A stretch of DNA of 64,000 bases from Blastocystis hominis (Eukaryota; Sar; Bigyra; Opalinata; Blastocystidae). The position numbers and the translations under genes are program-made. The notes beneath the pieces were generated by a model that saw only the letters and a list, made by a program, of their open reading frames with translations, was not told the origin of the DNA and did not search any database. Positions 39,901 through 51,057 of the stretch are shown piece by piece; position 1 is the first letter of the stretch, and each line of letters begins with the position of its first letter. The DNA lies in the NCBI RefSeq assembly GCF_000151665.1, contig NW_013171827.1, forward strand, positions 1,385,066 to 1,449,065, written 5' to 3'.

Positions 39901-40122
39901 GTTTTGAGGGGTAGAGTGGTGTATGGAGGACAATGGGCGTCGGTGGAATTGGCGCTGGATCGGGAAGTGTTTGTGGCGGATTTCAAGAGCATTCCCGCGA
40001 TGTCTCGGTTTATCATGCAAGACAAGGGCGTGACGATGGGGATTGGACGAGTGACGGAAGTGAAGAAGTCGAAATTCCACCGAGTTTGGAGTGTTTGTTT
40101 GAATAAAGAATACGATGAATGA
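36941..40122 (+). CDS. HBS1: HBS1-type translational GTPase
   Basis: HBS1 works with Dom34/Pelota to rescue stalled ribosomes in no-go and non-stop decay. The N-terminal exons give the acidic opening (YSYEDSYDDADIMFSYDD) and the HBS1-N helical domain (LLNDCLDQIDYFFDG, SNNYDVEEAINYI). A long linker follows with a 12-base tandem repeat (TSQS units), the conserved FDRPSPDDLVASMQ stretch and an ETPRSPAEI repeat. The GTPase domain has GHVDHGKST (G1), GVTIHLG (G2), DAPGH (G3) and NKMD (G4), followed by beta-barrel domains ending GVTMGIGRVTEV. The genomic frame continues to TGA at 40122 through a TGTTTGTT at 40092-40099. A first-position T at 40087 lies five bases before it, so the mature protein probably ends ...FHRV. 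Confidence 0.9.
37557..37810 (+). repeat. 12-base tandem repeat in the HBS1 linker
   Basis: About twenty imperfect copies of ACTAGTCAATCT-like units that keep the frame and code TSQS/NSQL. It is in-frame with the HBS1 exon after a 32-nt intron. Confidence 0.8.
40092..40099 (+). terminator. TGTTTGTT motif inside the HBS1 frame
   Basis: Spacing T-GGAG-TGTTTGTT, with the T at 40087 in first codon position of the HBS1 frame. The genomic TGA is 23 bases beyond the motif. Confidence 0.65.
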
Positions 40123-40180
40123 ATGAATGAATGAATGAATGAATGAATGAATGAATGAATGAATGAATGAATGAATGAAT
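40116..40180. repeat. (GAAT)n microsatellite
   Basis: Sixteen or so consecutive GAAT units directly after the HBS1 gene. Confidence 0.85.
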
Positions 40181-41021
40181 CAGAGTGTAATGTGTTGATA
40201 GGATGGAGAACATAAGCAATGAAAATAATTCGAGATAAAACAGCCAACACAACACACACTTCACTCCACTAAAAGTATGAAGTAGAAATAAGAGTCGTTG
40301 ATGGTATTAAATAAAGCTTTATTTGGAAATAACTATGACTAACAAAATCATAATCGATAATCCTTTTGTTTCACAAAACACTCTTTTCTCATATGGTTAA
40401 TTTCCCGTATAACAATTTCCCATTATCAGTTGTTTTGTATTATAATATTTACATCAATCTTATCGTAATACAATGAAATAATGTATTACTTGTCTCGAAA
40501 TTCAATCCTCTTGATATTAAATTTACTATCCATTTTTACTGCTAATTAATGTACTTCTATTCAATATACACAAAACAAATGAACATATCGAATTCCACTC
40601 ACATTTCACTTTAATACACGTTCTATATGATTACTTTAGTTATAATCTCGTGTATTATTAAATCGATTCAATTGATAATATGAATTCAATTACTCTATAT
40701 CTCGTAATGTGTCATATACAACATATCCCTACAAAGAATACTTACTAAGAATCGATTATTTCGTTTTAGCAGGTTCTTATTTGATCGATTTTGCGTTTCA
40801 TTCTACACACAAAATTCAGTGAGGATCGGAGCAAGTAAACCTAACCAATCTGAGTTGCAATAACGGAATAAATACATCGATGAATGAATGATATCCCAAA
40901 AAGCAAAGAATGATAGCAAGAGCTGTGGAACAAACATAAAAAGTGAACATTAAATGCATAATAATCATTGAATGGAAGAAAATGTGTAGATCCAATCCTG
41001 CAATTACTGATGGATTGGGTT
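40181..41021. other. intergenic, no gene seen
   Basis: AT-rich DNA between the convergent HBS1 and MORN-LRR copy 3 genes. No open frame with protein-like character and no RNA gene is seen. Confidence 0.5.
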
Positions 41022-42590
41022 TTATAAAATACTACAACATGACTTTGTTTGTATGACATAGGATTGCGTGACTTGGACAAGATCAGAAAGAATGGAAGAA
41101 ATATCTTTGAATGAAATCAAATCAATTATACAACACTCGAAATTGATTTCGATTGAACATACTTGAATGAATTAGGAAGAGAGACATCTTTAAGATTTGG
41201 GATTTCTATATATTACTAATTAATAAACATAGGACTACTTTTCAATGTAACTACTCTAGGAAGAGAAAAACTGCTATTTTCAGATTTAATGGATGTTAGA
41301 TGTGGAAGATCTACAAAGCAAATCATAACCAATCAATTCATTCATACTTCGCATTACCAAGGAACATGAATCATCGCATGCACTTCCTTCGAGTGCACAT
41401 GTACCGAGTTGAATGGATTGTAATGATGGAAGATCTATATCAATCATTTCATTCGAATTCATTCAATACTTTCAATTATTGTTGATAAGGAATAATTGAA
41501 TGCAAGATCACCTAATGTAATGGATTGTAGATTTGGAAGATCTATGCATCATTCAAATATTCAATATCATATCAATACCTCGAATCACAAATGAACTAAA
41601 AAAGAAATTGTCTGACCAACTTCCAATTGTACCAATTTGAATAGATTGTAATTGTGGTAGATTCTTCAATTCAAAGTCGCCTCCAAAATTTTTGAAACTA
41701 GATTCACCAATTTGAATGGATTCCAATGATTCACAATTCAATATGTGGAACGATTTCGATTTATCATTTCCAAAACTATCAATCTGCGTAAATGACTTGT
41801 TTCCGATTTTGATAGTTTTCAATCGATTCAATCCATCGATTTCGAATGTTTTCACTAATTCAAAGCATTCATCGCCAATTTCGATTGATTCCAAATTATA
41901 CAACAATGAAACATCCCAATCTTCCAATACACAATTGTTAGTCAGTTTCAAATGATTCATTCCCATATTCAGTGGCTTGCTTCCATCGCCTTCATATTTT
42001 TCATCATCAATATCACATTCAATTCCATTATACCAGAAACATTCAATCATAAGTCTTTCTTTGCGATCATACATTTTTCCAATTCCAAATCGATTATCAT
42101 CACACCAATATCCTTCATATTCAATACATCCATTATTATGATAACTCGTTCCATATCCAAATCGTTTCCAATTGATCATTATACCCTTGTACACCAATAT
42201 TCCATCATCATCATACATTTCACCATATCCAAATGGAATTCCTATTTTACCTTCTTTATTAGTCAATATCAAGCCTTCAAATCGACTTCCATGATCCAAA
42301 TCCACTATTCCTTTTTCCACAATGGTCTCTTCTTCACTATATGAAATATCACCGATTTGATGATTTCCAAACACTTTCAACACTTTCTGCTCATTGACCA
42401 GAAATCCTTGATTCATGTATGCTTCATTATCGAAATGCAATACTACACATTCTCTATTACTCAATATGAGTGAAATCCAGCCATTTGGATTCATTTCTTT
42501 ACCCAAGCATCCCTGCACATTTTGAATATTAGAACTATCGATATGATAGTTACTAATAACAGAATTGACAAAATCAACAAACTCTTGCAT
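41022..42590 (-). CDS. MORN and leucine-rich-repeat protein, copy 3
   Basis: ATG at 42590; first exon to 41579, then introns of 37, 35, 37, 33 and 32 nt and a final exon 41104-41022 ending TAA. The MORN part (GIPFGYGEMYDDDGILVYKG, EGYWCDDNRFGIGK) and the leucine-rich part (LYNLESIEIGDECF, LNRLKTIKIGNKSF, CESLESIQIGESSF) are colinear with copies 2 and 4. The fifth exon begins K-IPNLKD instead of N-IPNLQ, and the C-terminus is longer than in its relatives (VTQSYVIQTKSCCSIL). No signal peptide or membrane segment is present. Confidence 0.8.
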
Positions 42591-42946
42591 CGATATGTGA
42601 ATATCACGAAATCCGTTTCTAGCCAAATTATGTCAATATATATTCACAGAATATAAGCACTATTATTATTGTTTTAAATAACAGGTTTTTATTGTGAATG
42701 GTTATTGTGTCGTAATGAGATTGGCTTCAATAGTCTGATACCTCCTAATAATACTTTATCTAGCTTATAAAATGAACGCAAAGGCAACTAAAATACGAAG
42801 ATAAGACTAAGGTGGGCGTACTCTATTAATATCTGCGCAACATCGAATATATCGCTATATGCCAAAAAACACATTTGCTCGTGCAAAAATGATGCAAAAT
42901 TATAGAATATGATGTATAAATAGGTTATTGAATAATAGTAAAATGA
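42591..42946. other. intergenic, upstream of MORN-LRR copy 3 and the 5S gene
   Basis: AT-rich DNA between the divergent MORN-LRR copy 3 and the 5S rRNA gene. Apart from presumed promoter sequence nothing is visible. Confidence 0.5.
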
Positions 42947-43060
42947 GAACGGCCATATCTGATGGAAAGCGCCCTAACCCGTCCGATCTAGGAAGCTAAG
43001 TCATCACGAGTCGAGTTAGTACCAGTGTGGGTGACTCGCTGAGAAGTCTCGATGCTGTTC
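42947..43060 (+). rRNA. 5S ribosomal RNA
   Basis: The sequence follows the eukaryotic 5S pattern: GGCCATA near the 5' end, GCCC and CCGATCT, the internal control A-box region AGGAAGCTAAG, then GTTAGTAC and GGGTGACTCGCTGAGAAG. The 5' GAACGGC pairs base for base (one G-U) with the 3' GCTGTTC to form helix I, which fixes both ends. The length of 114 is slightly below the usual 120. Four T residues follow at once as the RNA polymerase III terminator. It is a single copy in this window and lies among protein genes rather than in a 5S array. Confidence 0.88.
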
Positions 43061-43064
43061 TTTT
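43061..43064 (+). terminator. RNA polymerase III T-run
   Basis: TTTT directly after the 3' end of the 5S rRNA gene. Confidence 0.7.
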
Positions 43065-43439
43065 ACTCCAATGTTTTATTCTAATTCCTTTTTTTCCATT
43101 CTATTATGTTCTATTCCATTATTCACTTTTCCATTATTACACTCTATTCCTCTCCTCTCCACTCCTCTTTACTCCATTCTACATTTATTCATCCATTCTT
43201 ACTGTTATTATTTTTTAGCAATAGCTATGTATTGACACGTTTTGCGCGAAAATAGGTTTTGGATATTTTCGATCAAAGTTTTTTTCAGATCGTGTTAACT
43301 GCGAGCTGGCCGCTCGAAGTTACCCCGCAGATATCATTTTCCATCTCTCGCCGTTACTCGCCTTGGACAACTTGTATTTTTTACCCTTCAAAAGAAATAA
43401 GGAGGGCAAATTTAACCTTTGCTTATTTTGTTCACCCCT

Positions 43440-44653
43440 TTTGTCTAAGGTAAAGAGAGGCAAACCATGCACTTCTCCATGCTCATCCAGGGATCACCGG
43501 GAAATTATTCATATACCTGGATCAACCCGTACAAGTATCGGAATCCCTACATCACTTCCATGACTGTTTTCTTCACACCCAATCCAGTTATGTTCAACAA
43601 CGTGGATTCTATGAATGTGGTCACCAACTCGAATGACGAGGAGCTAACGATTCCTCCTGACTACTACACGATCGGTCAAATCATTGCCATCCTCAACACC
43701 ATGACTGATACTACATTCTCGATATCTACGAAGGCTTCGAGTTATGGGTGTATTTATATCCAGTCCACACACCATCGATCTCACCAATGCTCCTGACATT
43801 CGAGAAATCCTCGGTTTGGAAGGACAAATGGTCATTCTACCCGCTTCGTTCTATGGATCGAACGTGATTGATATCACGCGAAATCGCCAAGTGATCCAAG
43901 TGTACTCGTTTCTCGTGCATTTCTCCGATCTGAAGATTGCCAACCAGAACAACAACCTGCTCACCACAATGATCATTGACGATCCCGAGGTTAATTATCT
44001 CCGCACCGTGGAAGACATCTGCATTCCGATGATAACCCGATTCGACGGATTGCTGTTTGTGTTCCGCGATATGGATGGTAATATCATGCGATTGAACGGC
44101 GAATTCGAACTCCAATTGACAATCGAAGATGTGATTGATCAAGTGCCTTCCTCAATTCTACCGATGAACCAGTTCTCCATGATGGAAGTGTTCGGTAATA
44201 CTACGAAGAAGGAAGTGAAGCTGGACAATCCTCTGTGATTCGATCAATGTTCCATCTCATTTGTGTCACTCTATACCGATTTCGTGCTGCACAACGTCCC
44301 AACCGATCAAGTGGTATTAATCGATACGGGGACATCCCCACACGAGGTGTTAATACCCAGAGGAACTATACGACATCACAAATGGCATGAGTGTGATCCG
44401 AGTGTACAGTAGTATCAATGCTCAAACAATCGGTCTGAAGAGTCCGTTGATCGATAACCTGATTCATGTATCGATGGGACTAAACAACATGATCACCTGG
44501 AATAACCTATCAATCGATGTGATTGAACAATCGAACTTGGATTCCATTGATTGGGTACTGACAGATGCGAATGACCGTCCGATCTCCTTGAATTCGAATG
44601 TGTACATCTCATTCACGATATCTTGTAAGTACAACTTCAGTAAGGTATTCAAG

Positions 44654-44687
<34 letters not shown>

Positions 44688-44690
44688 TCA
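43440..44690 (+). mobile_element. short, broken copy of the virus-like element
   Basis: A fossil relative of the element at the right edge. It holds part of the same structural-gene module, with the same GGTAAAGAGAG stretch just before the first ATG and clearly related protein-level sequence (about three residues in four alike in the first hundred). It is broken, with several breaks, and only a fraction of the full element remains. The base-level divergence suggests an older insertion than the right-edge copy or a copy of a related lineage. It starts some 380 bases after the 5S rRNA gene; the stretch 43220-43440 shares a GCGCGAAAA block with the leader of the right-edge element and may belong to it. 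A short GATA repeat lies at its right end (about 44656-44686). Confidence 0.75.
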
Positions 44691-45875
44691 ATGTCTATCT
44701 TCTATATATATCTGAAAAGTAATAGTTTGATTGTTGCCTCCAACAAATAATCAGCCAGATATGTCTCACAGCTTGATATTGGACAACTACTCATTCCCAT
44801 AGAGTCCATTCTTATGGATTTCAGCTTTATCATCAACAATACTGATATCACTATTAGTGAGTAATTCTATTCATCCTAATGAGTTGGGAACCAAAGCATT
44901 TCACTTTCATCAACCAACTCATACAGCAAGTATTATGTATACTATTGTTATTCATGCTCGTAATAGAACAACATTGTGAATCACTTTGTATCCCTATTGA
45001 AGTGGTGTACAATTCGATCCTTCCTTTAAATAGGAGATATTCTGCATTATTTGGCAGGTGGGGGATACTATATGGGTTAGAATAAGGGATAGTATTCTCT
45101 GGCAATATAACAAACTCTGATAGGTTCAGAGTGCATCAAAACGACAAAAACTGGACACCAACTATCCAAAAACCTAGAAACAGTGGAATATGAATATATC
45201 TCTATTTGTTCGTATAAAATATATTATGTATTCTACCTTATTTTGCTCAGTTCTTCAACGACACACCCACCTTTCTCACAAACTCTACTATTCGATTCTA
45301 CTATACACATATCACATATTATTACTATAAATGATAACCCAAAAACTGCTTATCGCTAGCTTTTCCATTTTCATTCCTATCATCATCTTCTACATACCCT
45401 ATTTCTTTCTATCCCATCTAGAGTAGATTCCAAATGAATAGAACGAAAAACAAAACGCTTCCACTGGAAACAACACTCTTCGATCTATTCATTCCACAAT
45501 ATCCCATTTCCGCTCATCTCCTTCCACTTCACAGTAAAAACAACTCCCTCCCTATTCGAAATCTATTCTTCCACTCATACCCAATTTCAACACTATTTTC
45601 ACAATTGCACAATTCCTGTGTATTTTTGAAATCATTTGTTTTACAATCAAAGCTATTAGCTTCGTCTTACTGGGTTTGAATGTATTCAAAATTTGGAATT
45701 GGACTTGTATGTCCTGTCTTTTGTTTTGTTTTCGGACTTCTATGTGTTTTTGTGTGTTGTGTTGTGGGAGTGTAAGTATTGTAGCTGGGATGGGTTCTGT
45801 CGTCAAGTTGGTGTGTTTGAAGAAGCTAGTGTAGTCTGCGCTATCGTTACTTTGCCTAAACTGTGTGTGTGAGAT
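44691..45875. other. intergenic, mostly no gene seen
   Basis: AT-rich DNA. A frame from the ATG at 45709 begins with a Cys-rich hydrophobic stretch (SCLLFCFRTSMCFCVLCC) that could be a signal peptide exon of the downstream gene, but I could not splice it in with confidence. Confidence 0.4.
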
Positions 45876-47502
45876 ATGCATCGTGAACGCATTCAATACC
45901 ATAATGGCGGTGGACCCTGGTTCCATTTTTGCTGTGTGGAGTGTGTTCCGAGTGAGGAATTTCTGTACTTCAAACTGTGCAACGTGGCGAACCCATTCAT
46001 GCCATGTGCGACCGCGGATACATGGAGATAACTTGCAACGTGGGAGGTATCTGGTACAGGCACGACGTTCTTGCCTAGGATATCTGTTCTGTTTCTCGTA
46101 TTTTCATTTTCATATTGTGAGGTGGTAGAGTGTGGTAGAGAGAACGGATTTGCGATGAGTGAAAGGGCAAACTATGGGAGCAAGACCTGTAGATTGGTAG
46201 AAGCGGAGCGTGTGTGGAACTTGGGAGAATGGGACAAGAAGGCGGAGTATGCGAACTGCTGTGGGGACGGTCCTCGCCTCTGATGGATGCGAGCCGAGTG
46301 AATTGGAATGGCCAGTGGGAGCAGGCGAGTTCCAAGACGGTGCAGTTCTGCATTTGTGGGTCTGTGGAGCATGGGAAGGTGGAGGTGTGCGTGGTGCGGG
46401 CGTGTGGGAAGTGTTGGAATGGAAGAGAGGTGAGGTGCGTGGCGGTGGTGTGCCCCGCGGACGAAGCGGCGGGGTAGCCGGAAGGGCACTTGGGGCAAGT
46501 GTTGGATACGAAGTGCGATGTGGACTAGTGGGGCATGATCACGGATGGGTGCAACGCCTATCAGCAGTGGGAATCGATCGATCGATAGGGGACGGGCTCC
46601 TGCCAGCCCATCCTGCCGATGCTGCGCTGCGCTGCGCTGCGTGGCGGGCGATGGGGCGAGGGACGTGGCGCTGTGGACGATGGGAGATGGGAAGCAATCC
46701 ACGATGTACTGCACGAGCAATGTGGGCGTGGGCGAGGTGATCAACGACCCATTCGAGCCCATGAACATCCACATCGTGTTTGAATTGGCCGAGGCCACGT
46801 TCTCCTATCCCACCACCGCGATCTCCATCTCCGACTACACCATTGCCTTCGCCTTCGCCTTCGCCTTCGCCTTCGATGGCTCCTTCCCGCGGTTCTGCGA
46901 AGGCACGCACGCTCTACATCAATGCCAACAGGTTGGTGTCCCGAAACGGCCTCCCCTTCCCCGCGGAAACCCTCATCGCGACCTTCTCGACCCGCGCCGG
47001 CGTTCGGTTGGCGTTCGGTTGGTGTTCGGTTGGCGTTCGGTTGTGGCCTGCTCGGATTGTGGAGAGCGCGATTGGTATGAGGGAAGTGGAGTAGGCGCAG
47101 CGCAGCGCAGCGTGTCTGTGCAGATGGAGGTTCCCTGGAGCAGTGGCATCTCCGATGAAGCCCCGATGGATGGCCTTGATGGGCAGCAATGTGCAGAGCC
47201 AGTTCTTCGAGACGCGCTCCGTGTTGGTGGCGGGCGCCATTGTGAACAGCGTGATGGCCATCAGCTGGCGTGTCCGCAAGGGCGCCTCCTGGTCCGCCTT
47301 CGCGTCCTTCTCCGTCTACCGCCCCGTCGTGCTGCTCCCTGCCTCCCTCCGCGCCCGTCGTGCTGCTGCCGCCTTCGAAGCCACGCAGGTGCGCTGGGTC
47401 TGGTGGTGGTGCGAGCTCTTCGTGCAGGCCTTGGTTGGCTCCCACTCCCAGCTCTTCGCCGCCGACGCGCTCCTCCAAGAGGGCGACGTCCAGCAACCCG
47501 AG

Positions 47503-47534
<32 letters not shown>

Positions 47535-48652
47535 GTGCGTGGCCTACTGGGTGCGCGTGGCGCTGTGCTCCGCCGCGTGCTCCATCCTCTCCGAGGCCTC
47601 CTCTCCCATCACCCTCGCCGCGTATGTCGTCGCGCCCGGCGCGGTGCAGAACCTCGAGGTGGCCGCGCTCTCCTCGACCTCGCTGCGCGTGCAGTGGGCA
47701 GAGCCGGCGGAGCTGGGCGGCGCCAGCATTCGGTACTACGTGGTGCGACGCTCGTGGATGGCGTCGATGGCCGTGATCCAGAGCGAGAGCGAGAGCGAGA
47801 GCGAGGTCGCCAGCACGAACTGCTTCCTGGACCTGCAGAGCGTGCAGAGCGTGCAGAGCGTGCAGCACGCGCCCATCTATCTGAGCGTGGCCGCGTTCAC
47901 CGGGTATCTCTCCCGCCAAGAGAAGATCCCCGCGGTTCTGTATGCGGTGTGTGTGGAATCAGGCGGAGGGCATTGAGTGGGACTGTGCGATGGCGATTAC
48001 CGGATCCTTCCATGATCTCTGCACCGCCACGTGCGAGCTTCGCGCTCCCGCCACTTCCTCCTTCCTCCTTCCGCCGAACCGTCTGGTTCCCCGCGGGACG
48101 CGATGTGTGGGACGTGTTGGAGGGTGGGATCCCCGCGACTTCCTACACGCTGGAGTGCGTCCCGAACGAAGTGGGCAGTGCCGAGTGGATGGGCAGGCAA
48201 TTCGGAGTGTCCACGATGGCCACGTCGGAATTCGTTGGGTGTTGGTGGTGGACGGCGAGCCAACCTCCTCGCTCACCGGTTCGCTCTGGGTGTGGGTGTG
48301 GGTGTGGGTGTGAGTGAGCAGGAATCTGGTGGGCGATGGGGTGGGGTCCGTGGCTCCCTACGAAGGTGTGCAGAGTCGACCGGGCTCTCTGGATCTCTTC
48401 CTGTCCAACTGGGCGCAGAACGCCACCGTGGTCTCCGTCACCCAGCCCCTCCGCCTCCACTTCCGCTTCGCCTACGACGTGACCGGCGCGCTCATCCGCG
48501 CCCACCTCGTCGATCACGCCTGGTGCGCCGTGGGTCGCGATGTTTCCACGTTTCCACGATCCAGACCGATTTGGCAGTTGCTGAGAGAGAAATGGTTGCG
48601 GTGTTTGGTTTGGAAGATGGATGGATGGATGGATGAATGGATGGAATTGTAG
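45876..48652 (+). CDS. Cys-rich protein with sushi-like and fibronectin-III-like domains
   Basis: A multi-exon plus-strand gene whose splice pattern I could only partly resolve, so the limits are approximate. Early exons give a sushi/CCP-like unit (AMCDRGYMEITCNVGGIWY) and other Cys-rich stretches. Around 47630-47890 is a clear fibronectin-III-like domain (PGAVQNLEVAALSSTSLRVQW, then GGASIRYYVV). Before it are further strand-rich regions (FFETRSVLVAGAIVNSVMA, ACVAYWVRVALCSAACSIL), and after it LDLFLSNWAQNATVVSVTQP. Such a mix is typical of secreted or surface proteins. The region is much richer in G+C than its flanks and holds many short repeats (CTGCG run at 46620, TTCGCC run at 46848, CT run at 47505, GAGAGC and GTGCAGAGC runs, GTGTGG run at 48290). 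These make long spurious frames on both strands. Confidence 0.5.
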
Positions 48653-49567
48653 AGATGTGGAATGGTTGAAGCGTTGTAGGATTTGAATGAGAATCGAAAA
48701 TGTGTTTAGGAAGGAAAGAAGGAAAATGTAGATTTAGAGTGTGTAGGGTGTTGGAATGATTTAGAAACATGAACAGAATAATCCAGAACGAGGAACCAAA
48801 CGACTCTAGTTGATAATAATAATAATAATAGAGTGCTGTGAGTTGATGGTTGAAACAAAGAAAGATAGATAGAAAGAAAGTGTATTTAGAGTTAGTTGGT
48901 TGGTTTAGGATAAGGAAATGATAGAAAATGGAGTGAATGGTTAACGATGTGCGAAGATAGGTTCTTTGTGTGAAAATCACTGGATCAAAACCAATTTCCA
49001 TTCCATTCGATTCGATTTGATTTACTAGTTTTACTAGTTTTAATTGCTTTCAAACCCAACCAGTCCCAAGTCAAAATGATTTGGCTAGAATCATGGATGG
49101 ATAGATTGGATTATCGAAATAATAATAATAATAATAATAATGATAATATAGACTATTTAGACAAAGTGGAGTGAGCAACCAAATCCTTGCTTCATAACAC
49201 GATTTCACTATGATATCATAAATATACAACCTATACAGACATAGTAGACAACAAAATGGACTTTTCCATTCTGAGTGTTTCCAAACAATCCTGATATTAT
49301 TATTATTATAAATATCTATACCTCCGAACTATTTCAACCACAAAAATGTGAACAAAATGATGCGAAACACAAGTGAGTACTTCACTTGGAAATCTTGGAT
49401 CCAATGTGTATATGGTAGCACTCTGTCATAATTTTTAAATATGAAGAATACTTAGGTGTAAGGAAACAAACTGATCTCTCTGTTTTCTTCATAAATTCTT
49501 TATATTTGGTTACAAATTACGGATTCAAAGAGTAGAGGCTAAGGATATGTGATTCCAAATAGGTAGA
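48653..49567. other. intergenic, no gene seen
   Basis: AT-rich DNA with short GGAT, GATA and AATAAT repeats. No coding or RNA signal is visible. Confidence 0.5.
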
Positions 49568-50340
49568 ATGGAAGAACTTAAGGGAAGCGAATTTCTCCTG
49601 GGCGGTTACATAACGCATGGTGAACCAAAGGAATCACTATTGGCGGCTGCAAGTATAGCCTCCAATGTTATCAAGGTGATCACGAGGCTGAATACACATT
49701 GACGAAAGCTGGGAAGGTTTGCCTATTCCAAAATGGCATACTAAAAATGTATTACGAGTTGGATGCAGACGAGAACGAAATCGGTGACTTTACACGATTT
49801 GAAAATGGATGTGTCGCTTTTGTGCAGTCCTTTGACGATATCTGGGACAGAAAGAATTTTCATCGTATAATAAACCATGTCCGAGGCGATCGAATGGAAA
49901 TCTATTCGCATGCGAGTGATCACCTGATATATCACGGTGAATTTAACGAGAAGCGAGAACGAGAAGGATGAGGCATCGTGTATGACGATAAAACGGGTGC
50001 CATGCTGCTCGAGGGAATATGGAAGGGTAACAAGCTGGTGGAGATCATTCGCAAGATCGAAGGAGCCATTATGATTGAGTTCAAGCGAAGCGGGAATAAC
50101 ACCATCGCTTCGAATCGAATTCCCCTCTATGTGGGCGAATTCGTGTATGATGAATCGAAAGAATCGTTTCTTCGAAATGGTCGAGGATACTGGATCGATG
50201 AAGAAACTCGGATTGCTACTCGCGAAGTGGAATGGAAAGATGGAGTGGAAGTGAGTGGAAGTGATCTCTATGATGGATGGCATATTCATTCATTCACTCA
50301 CTCAATATTACTTGTTTATTTAATACTATTGCTATGTTAA
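49568..50340 (+). pseudogene. MORN-repeat protein gene interrupted by TGA
   Basis: ATG at 49568, a 26-nt intron at about 49600-49625, then a frame with MORN-type repeats (LIYHGEFNEKREREG, GAMLLEGIWKGNKL, PLYVGEFVYDESKES) and a hydrophobic C-terminus (SILLVYLILLLC). At 49969-49971 an in-frame TGA sits inside a MORN repeat, exactly between EREG and GIVYDDKTG, while the frame and the similarity continue on both sides. No intron can remove it. The simplest reading is a recent host pseudogene by one base change; stop read-through or a sequencing error are the alternatives. It is related in style, but not closely, to the MORN-LRR family next to it. Confidence 0.6.
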
Positions 50341-51057
50341 TCACATTGCATTTCACATTGTTTTGTTGATCAAATAGAAAGCAAGGTTTTCATTCATAGG
50401 ATTCATGGATTCCATCCATCATATTATTCAATCGATTGTTTTGTTTAATGATACTATGATTCCTATTCACCATTTCAATCTATGAACCACATTCCTTTCT
50501 CTGCAATATCATTCTTTGTACTCAATATGGATGGTCATTGTGACAGAAGAGAATCGAAGTATCAACAGAGAATCAATACAATAATCCACTTGTCAAATAG
50601 AAATGATGGATTTTGCATTCTACACACTACTTCCATACTCTCTATTACGAATCAATCCATTCCAACAGTATTCACTATTGTGAGTTCGATTGTTGCTAAA
50701 CAAGATTAACTACCACATAATTGATATATTTTGAAGAATATATATCCATTATAGACTTAATAGAACAGCCATTCTGACATGAGAGAGTAAAGGTGATCAA
50801 AATGCGTAATAATTTACAATTATAGCTATAAGTATCTAAAAATAACACAAAAATAAATGAATAGATAGAAATACACCGAAATAAAGAAAAATAGAAAGGG
50901 GTGGAGAAAATGAGGTTTTATAATATGTATTCTAGTTTGTAACATACCAGCATATCAAAGCCATACACAATAATCCATGACGTGTGTTCTATCGAGAAAT
51001 AATGAAACAGATCTTGTTTCCAAAAAAACCGTTTTACCATATTTTCTTTTCATTTCC
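50341..51057. other. intergenic, no gene seen
   Basis: AT-rich DNA between the MORN gene and MORN-LRR copy 4; only short open frames without protein-like character. Confidence 0.5.

Noticed and set aside
46741-47919. 392-codon minus-strand frame in the GC-rich region
   Set aside because: High G+C makes stops rare on both strands. The plus strand shows a recognisable fibronectin-III pattern; the minus frame is Arg/His/Ala-rich without pattern.
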